IMG/VR virus record: IMGVR_UViG_3300028589_000048
Location: 1-23,530 of that record
Source: a virus
DNA: 23,530 nt
Strand: one strand, 5' to 3'
The notes beneath the pieces were generated by a model, which was not told the origin of the DNA, did not search any database, and saw only the letters and a list, made by a program, of their open reading frames with translations. The position numbers and the translations under genes were made by a program. Each line of letters begins with the position of its first letter. Positions within the stretch are counted from its first letter, which is position 1. This document shows, in pieces, positions 20,814 through 23,530 of this stretch.

Positions 20814-21406
20814 CAGAGGTTCACCACCCTGACGTTCTCGTAGCGTTCGGCGAGTTCGGCGAAGATCGCATCGCGCTCGTCCTCCTCCTCGTTGAAATCC
20901 AGCACAATCTGGAACTGCCCCAGCGGCCCGTTCTTCGGGGCGCCGAACCCGGGCCCGTCCAGCAGCGGGGTTTCGAGGTTGGTGGCGAAGTCCAGCAGCA
21001 TCTTCTCGTACTCCGCATCCGTGACGGAGGACCCGGTCAGGCCCCGTTCGGTTTCCTGCAGCTGGCCCAGCAGCGCGAGCAGCTGCGCCTGGTCCATCAC
21101 GGCCCGCCGGCTGGAGGCGTTGTCGCCGATCAGGTAGCGGACCGCGCCTTCGGCCTCGTCCCACTTGTTCCAGATGATCGGGATGTGGGTGGCGCCGAGC
21201 GCGAGCAGGGTCCGGTAGCGGGTGTTCCCGGCCACGAGGTAGCCGGTGTCCGCGTCGGCGGTGCAGGCGGTGACGAACCCGTTGATCTGGATGGACTCGA
21301 GCAGGTTGTCGTCGTCGCCGTTGTTAGGGTTGTCGGGGTGCTGTTTGACCTGGTCGATGGGGACCAGCAGCGGTTCGAGGCTCTTGGCGAACCGGACGGC
21401 CTTCAC
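20813..21406 (-). CDS. ParB-like nuclease/CTPase-fold domain protein (197 aa)
   Basis: The gene starts with GTG (GTGA overlap with the gene upstream). Residues about 12-110 carry the ParB/Srx N-terminal fold: an opening strand VPIDQVKQHPDNPNN (16-29), NLLESIQINGFV (34-45), the GNTRYRTL box at 60-67 that replaces the GERRxRA motif of chromosomal ParB, and DNASSR at 95-100. The C-terminal part is acidic and specific to this phage. Such ParB-like proteins often precede the small terminase in actinophages. They may act in DNA binding, packaging or nuclease activity rather than partition; no ParA is present in the window. Confidence 0.8.
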   Translation of the reverse strand: MKAVRFAKSLEPLLVPIDQVKQHPDNPNNGDDDNLLESIQINGFVTACTADADTGYLVAGNTRYRTLLALGATHIPIIWNKWDEAEGAVRYLIGDNASSRRAVMDQAQLLALLGQLQETERGLTGSSVTDAEYEKMLLDFATNLETPLLDGPGFGAPKNGPLGQFQIVLDFNEEEDERDAIFAELAERYENVRVVNL

Positions 21407-21567
21407 TTCTTCTCCTCCGCGGCTTTGCGCAGTTCCTCGTTGACCTTGGCCTGCAGAAACTTCCCGAGCCCGCCGAAGGTGCGCTCGAAGTATTCGTACT
21501 GGGTGGTCGTGACCCGGACACTGCCGGTCTTGGACTTGGCCGCCGGGCCCAGCGCTACCCTACCCAC
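21403..21567 (-). CDS. Small hypothetical protein (54 aa)
   Basis: This GTG-initiated frame overlaps the previous stop by 8 nt (GTGGGTAG) and ends in a GTGA overlap with the ParB-like gene. The pattern strongly suggests a real coupled gene rather than a chance frame. The protein is basic at its start (GPAAKSKTGSVRV); the C-terminal half (FLQAKVNEELRKAAEEK) should form one charged helix. No family is recognised. It could be a small nucleic-acid-binding or adaptor protein, but that is a guess. Confidence 0.6.
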   Translation of the reverse strand: MGRVALGPAAKSKTGSVRVTTTQYEYFERTFGGLGKFLQAKVNEELRKAAEEKK

Positions 21568-22063
21568 GCTTGCGCTCCGCGGTGATGTCGACGATGTGCT
21601 CGACCCGGGTGACCAGCTGCTCCCTGAGCGTGAAGGGGTCTTGCCGCCAGTCCGTGGTGACCGAGGTCTGCTTGGAACGGATCTCCTTCACGTCGTAGCC
21701 GGCGCTGTCGATGTTGTTCATCAGTCCCGGCGGGATGACCAGGATGCCGGAGCCGTCGTCGGGGGCGTAGGTCTTGAGGAAGTTGTCGTCCGGGCAGACC
21801 CAGAACTCACCGTCGGCTTCCTTGACGATCCAGTGGCCCAGCGGTGCGCGCTGGTCCCCCTTCTCATCCCGGATCACCATGACCCCGTCGGCCGGGTCGA
21901 TGGTGACTCCGGTGGTGTTGGCGGAGGGTTCGATGGAGCCGATGTGGCGCTCGATCCAGAGGTAAGCATCGCGCGAATTGTCGCCGTCCAGTTGTACCGC
22001 TTCGATAACGGATGGGCGTGCAACGTAGCGCTTACCTGCTGAGTCAGGTAGTGCGTTCTGCAT
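21560..22063 (-). CDS. Phage protein of the 'PGDYIV' family, C-terminally extended (167 aa)
   Basis: The ATG at 22063 is preferred because GAAGGA lies 9 nt upstream. A GTG at 22138 in the same frame has no ribosome binding site. RPSVIEAVQLDGDNSRDAYLWI and LGHWIVKEADGEFWVC...FLKTYAP are the opening and closing signatures of the family also seen in the gene upstream. About 55 residues follow (PPGLMNN..., basic C-terminus ERKRG), which the neighbour lacks. The first third of the gene and its leader are less GC-rich than the surroundings. A 106-nt gap separates it from the gene upstream, and that gap may hold a promoter. Function unknown. Confidence 0.75.
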   Translation of the reverse strand: MQNALPDSAGKRYVARPSVIEAVQLDGDNSRDAYLWIERHIGSIEPSANTTGVTIDPADGVMVIRDEKGDQRAPLGHWIVKEADGEFWVCPDDNFLKTYAPDDGSGILVIPPGLMNNIDSAGYDVKEIRSKQTSVTTDWRQDPFTLREQLVTRVEHIVDITAERKRG

Positions 22064-22169
22064 TTCAGGTAGTCCTTCTCTAGATTTCGGGTGGTGTGTT
22101 AAGGCATAGTTGTAAACAGTTATCCGCGCAGTCCACACTGTTCAACCCCGTTCCTTGGGGGAGTGGGGA
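22064..22169 (-). promoter_or_regulatory. Possible promoter region before the 167-aa gene
   Basis: This is one of the longer non-coding gaps in the early cluster. On the minus strand it holds TTGAAC (22140-22145) and, 17 nt later, TAACTG (22117-22122), or GATAAC (22119-22124) at a short 15-nt spacing. Both resemble -35/-10 elements only moderately. A short C4/G4 hairpin lies just upstream and is too weak to call a terminator. The gap ends with the GAAGGA ribosome binding site of the next gene. Confidence 0.25.
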
Positions 22170-22592
22170 TCAGGAGGGCGGCGGAGACCCAGTGGTAGAG
22201 GTTCCCCGGCGATGCAGATTGGCCCGGTAGCTACGGTGAAAGCTTTCCGCTCTAAGCGGGTAGAAGCCATGCCGGCTACGGACGATGTAATCGCCGGGGA
22301 AAACCACAGCGAACGTGTTGTTTCCCGTCCGCACCACCAGCTCATCATCGCGCAGCGCCTCGATCGGGCTCCCCGCGCTGCGCGCCCCCGACGGCAGGTA
22401 GACGAAGCCGTACTCGCCGTGGTGGTAGGTGCCGAAGTCGTGGCGCCAGCCCAGCTCGGCGGCCTCGAACGCGACCCCGCCGTGATCCCGGATCCACGCC
22501 AGGATCTCCGGCGCGTCACGGGGTCCGGTGTATTCGGCGGCGTCGACGGCGGCCGGGACCTTGTGGTAGCTGCGGACCGTGGCGCTCACCAT
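22170..22592 (-). CDS. Phage protein of the 'PGDYIV' family (140 aa)
   Basis: The start is the ATG at 22592, overlapping the previous stop (ATGGTGA). The next codon, GTG at 22589, would give a 4-nt overlap and a better spacing from the AGGGGGG stretch, so the exact start is open. The N-terminus (VDAAEYTGPRDAPEILAWI) matches the VEAVQxxG...EI..W opening, and VVFPGDYIVRSRHGFYPL followed by FHRSY matches the PGDWIIK...G.FYPC...F..TY ending, of a small phage protein family common near early or structural operons. That family has no established function known to me. The next gene encodes a second member. Confidence 0.75.
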   Translation of the reverse strand: MVSATVRSYHKVPAAVDAAEYTGPRDAPEILAWIRDHGGVAFEAAELGWRHDFGTYHHGEYGFVYLPSGARSAGSPIEALRDDELVVRTGNNTFAVVFPGDYIVRSRHGFYPLRAESFHRSYRANLHRRGTSTTGSPPPS

Positions 22593-23032
22593 GCCCCCCT
22601 GGCCTTGTTCTTCGCGTCGGTGATGATGTCGAGGAGGTCCCGTCCGGCGAGCCCGTCGACGATTCCGCGGGTGTAGGCGCGGTACTTCTCCTCCAGCTGG
22701 GAGTAGCTGACGTATCCGGTGGGGGTGGTGCAGCGCCAGTGCACACCGGCGATGTCCGGGATTTCCCGCGGCTGCGGTGCGGTCCGCCAGCCGGCGGCCA
22801 TGCGGTGCAGTTCGTCGGTCTTGTCGATGACGCGCTGGACCTCCTCGTGGAGGCGGCGCAGATACTCGACCATGCTGGTCTTGCCCCAGCCCCGGCCGCC
22901 AACCCGGTAGTAGTACTCCCAAGGGTCGGGGACCTTGCGGTCCATGACGGGGCGGTTGTTGTCGTCCAGCTCGACGTCGCCGAACACCAGCTGCTGCCGG
23001 ACCATCTCGTGCTTCTCCTCATCGGTCCACAT
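22586..23032 (-). CDS. Hypothetical phage protein (148 aa)
   Basis: The protein begins MWTDEEKHEMVRQQLVFGDV and is rich in charged and aromatic residues. Its segment VGGRGWGKTSMVEYLRRL looks like a P-loop (GGRGWGKTS fits GxxxxGKT/S). I see no Walker B partner, and the protein is too short for a normal ATPase, so I treat the match as suggestive only. The middle, with REIPDIAGVHWRC, is followed by a helical C-terminus. It overlaps the upstream gene by 14 nt and the downstream one by 7 nt (ATGGTGA), so it sits in a coupled cluster. Function unknown. Confidence 0.7.
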   Translation of the reverse strand: MWTDEEKHEMVRQQLVFGDVELDDNNRPVMDRKVPDPWEYYYRVGGRGWGKTSMVEYLRRLHEEVQRVIDKTDELHRMAAGWRTAPQPREIPDIAGVHWRCTTPTGYVSYSQLEEKYRAYTRGIVDGLAGRDLLDIITDAKNKARGAW

Positions 23033-23342
23033 CGGTGGCCTCCCCTGCGGGTTTCATGGGGATGCGGGGGTTGCCGTCGAGGATGCCGTCGACCAGCGCG
23101 TGGCCTTCGGCGTCGAAGTGCGCCGGGTGCATCCCGGTCATCAGCGCCAGGGTTTCCCCGGACATGTTCCGGATCGGGAAGGTGGCGGTGAACTCGGCCG
23201 GGGCGTTGGCGTCCGTGAGGATGTCGCGGAGGCTGACGCCGTCGGGGGCCTTGACGTCGAGGAGTTCCTCGTCGGTGGCGCCGTCGCAGGCGGCGAGGTA
23301 GGTGTTCAGTTCCGCTTCGGAGAGCGGCCGGATGTCGGGCAT
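23019..23342 (-). CDS. Hypothetical phage protein (107 aa)
   Basis: I chose the ATG at 23342, which overlaps the stop of the upstream membrane-protein gene (TAATG). The open frame extends further upstream, but its first 17 codons lie inside that gene. The protein begins MPDIRPLSEAEL and is acidic and soluble, with no signal peptide or membrane segment. It contains the segments DGVSLRDILTDANAP and HPAHFDAEGHALVDGIL. I do not recognise the family. Its 3' end overlaps the next gene by 14 nt, so the two are probably translated together. Confidence 0.7.
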   Translation of the reverse strand: MPDIRPLSEAELNTYLAACDGATDEELLDVKAPDGVSLRDILTDANAPAEFTATFPIRNMSGETLALMTGMHPAHFDAEGHALVDGILDGNPRIPMKPAGEATDVDR

Positions 23343-23476
23343 TATCCGAGCACCGTCCTCAGCGCGACCAGCAGCCCGAGGAGGAAGAAGCATCCGGCGA
23401 CTCCAAGGGCCGCGACATCGCGTCGGTAAGCAGTTCCAGAAGGTCGTCGGTATTTGCGGGACATGTGGCGGGCCAT
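23342..23476 (-). CDS. Small single-span membrane protein (44 aa)
   Basis: Too short for most gene callers, but well supported. An AAAGGA ribosome binding site (23485-23490) lies 8 nt before the ATG at 23476, and the frame runs to a TAA that overlaps the next ATG by one base (TAATG). The first 19 residues are basic (several Arg/Lys); the rest, about residues 20-44, is one hydrophobic stretch (VAALGVAGCFFLLGLLVAL) ending in RTVLG. This predicts one membrane helix with the basic end in the cytoplasm. The function is not recognised. A holin-like or other small membrane role is possible, but nothing here proves it. Confidence 0.7.
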   Translation of the reverse strand: MARHMSRKYRRPSGTAYRRDVAALGVAGCFFLLGLLVALRTVLG

Positions 23477-23530
23477 GGGGCGGGTCCTTTCGGGGATGCG
23501 ATGGTGTGTGTGGGGAAGTCGGCGGCGGTG

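Noticed and set aside
22064-22138. Earlier GTG start (22138) for the 167-aa gene
   Set aside because: No ribosome binding site, and it would run through the only plausible promoter region; the ATG at 22063 has GAAGGA at good spacing.
22586-23032. ATPase call from the GGRGWGKTS segment of the 148-aa protein
   Set aside because: Only the P-loop-like string is visible; no Walker B or fold support, and the protein is small.
1-23530. tRNA genes, CRISPR arrays, insertion sequences, integrase or attachment sites
   Set aside because: Looked for on both strands by eye; no cloverleaf, spaced repeat array, transposase or recombinase motif was recognised.

Overview
The window is a high-GC piece of a tailed (siphovirus-type) bacteriophage or prophage. 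It most likely infects an actinobacterium: the portal, the protease C-terminal region, the head-to-tail adaptor, the major tail protein and the small CxxC protein all look like the versions I know from actinobacteriophages. Every gene I can support lies on the minus strand, so the genome reads from high to low coordinates. No tRNA, CRISPR array, integrase or attachment site was seen.

Layout in reading order. (1) 23476-19256: small genes: a 44-aa membrane protein, two neighbouring members of one 'PGDYIV/KTY' family, a ParB-like protein, a probable small terminase, a possible ribbon-helix-helix protein and a three-helix membrane protein. Most overlap by 1-17 nt, which suggests translational coupling. 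(2) 19235-12579: packaging and capsid assembly: large terminase, a DUF1360-like membrane protein that looks inserted, portal, an 854-aa MuF/2H-phosphoesterase/protease fusion, and a 47-aa CxxC protein. (3) 12424-10712: major capsid protein with a fused scaffold-like N-terminus. (4) 10641-8472: a possible second capsid-like protein, a 166-aa unknown, and the major tail protein with a PKD-like C-terminal domain. (5) 8317-4904: a possible fibre-stalk protein followed by three enzymes aimed at the cell surface: glycerophosphodiesterase, M23 peptidase and GH128-like glycosidase. (6) 4848-1: head-to-tail adaptor, two more connector/terminator proteins, the frameshifted tail-assembly chaperones, and the tape measure, which runs off the window.

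Strong inverted repeats that look like terminators separate blocks 2/3, 3/4, 4/5 and 5/6. The enzyme block is therefore bounded on both sides and sits between the major tail protein and the neck genes, an order that differs from the usual neck, tail tube, chaperone, tape measure series.

Points most worth following: the 2H phosphoesterase domain (two H-x-T motifs) embedded in the MuF/protease head protein, a possible capsid-carried nucleotide or RNA-processing activity such as anti-CBASS; the near-perfect internal ribosome binding site in the M23 gene, which would make the wall-binding domain as a separate 87-aa protein; the terminator-bounded enzyme cassette; and an in-frame 19-codon extension immediately after the major tail protein stop.
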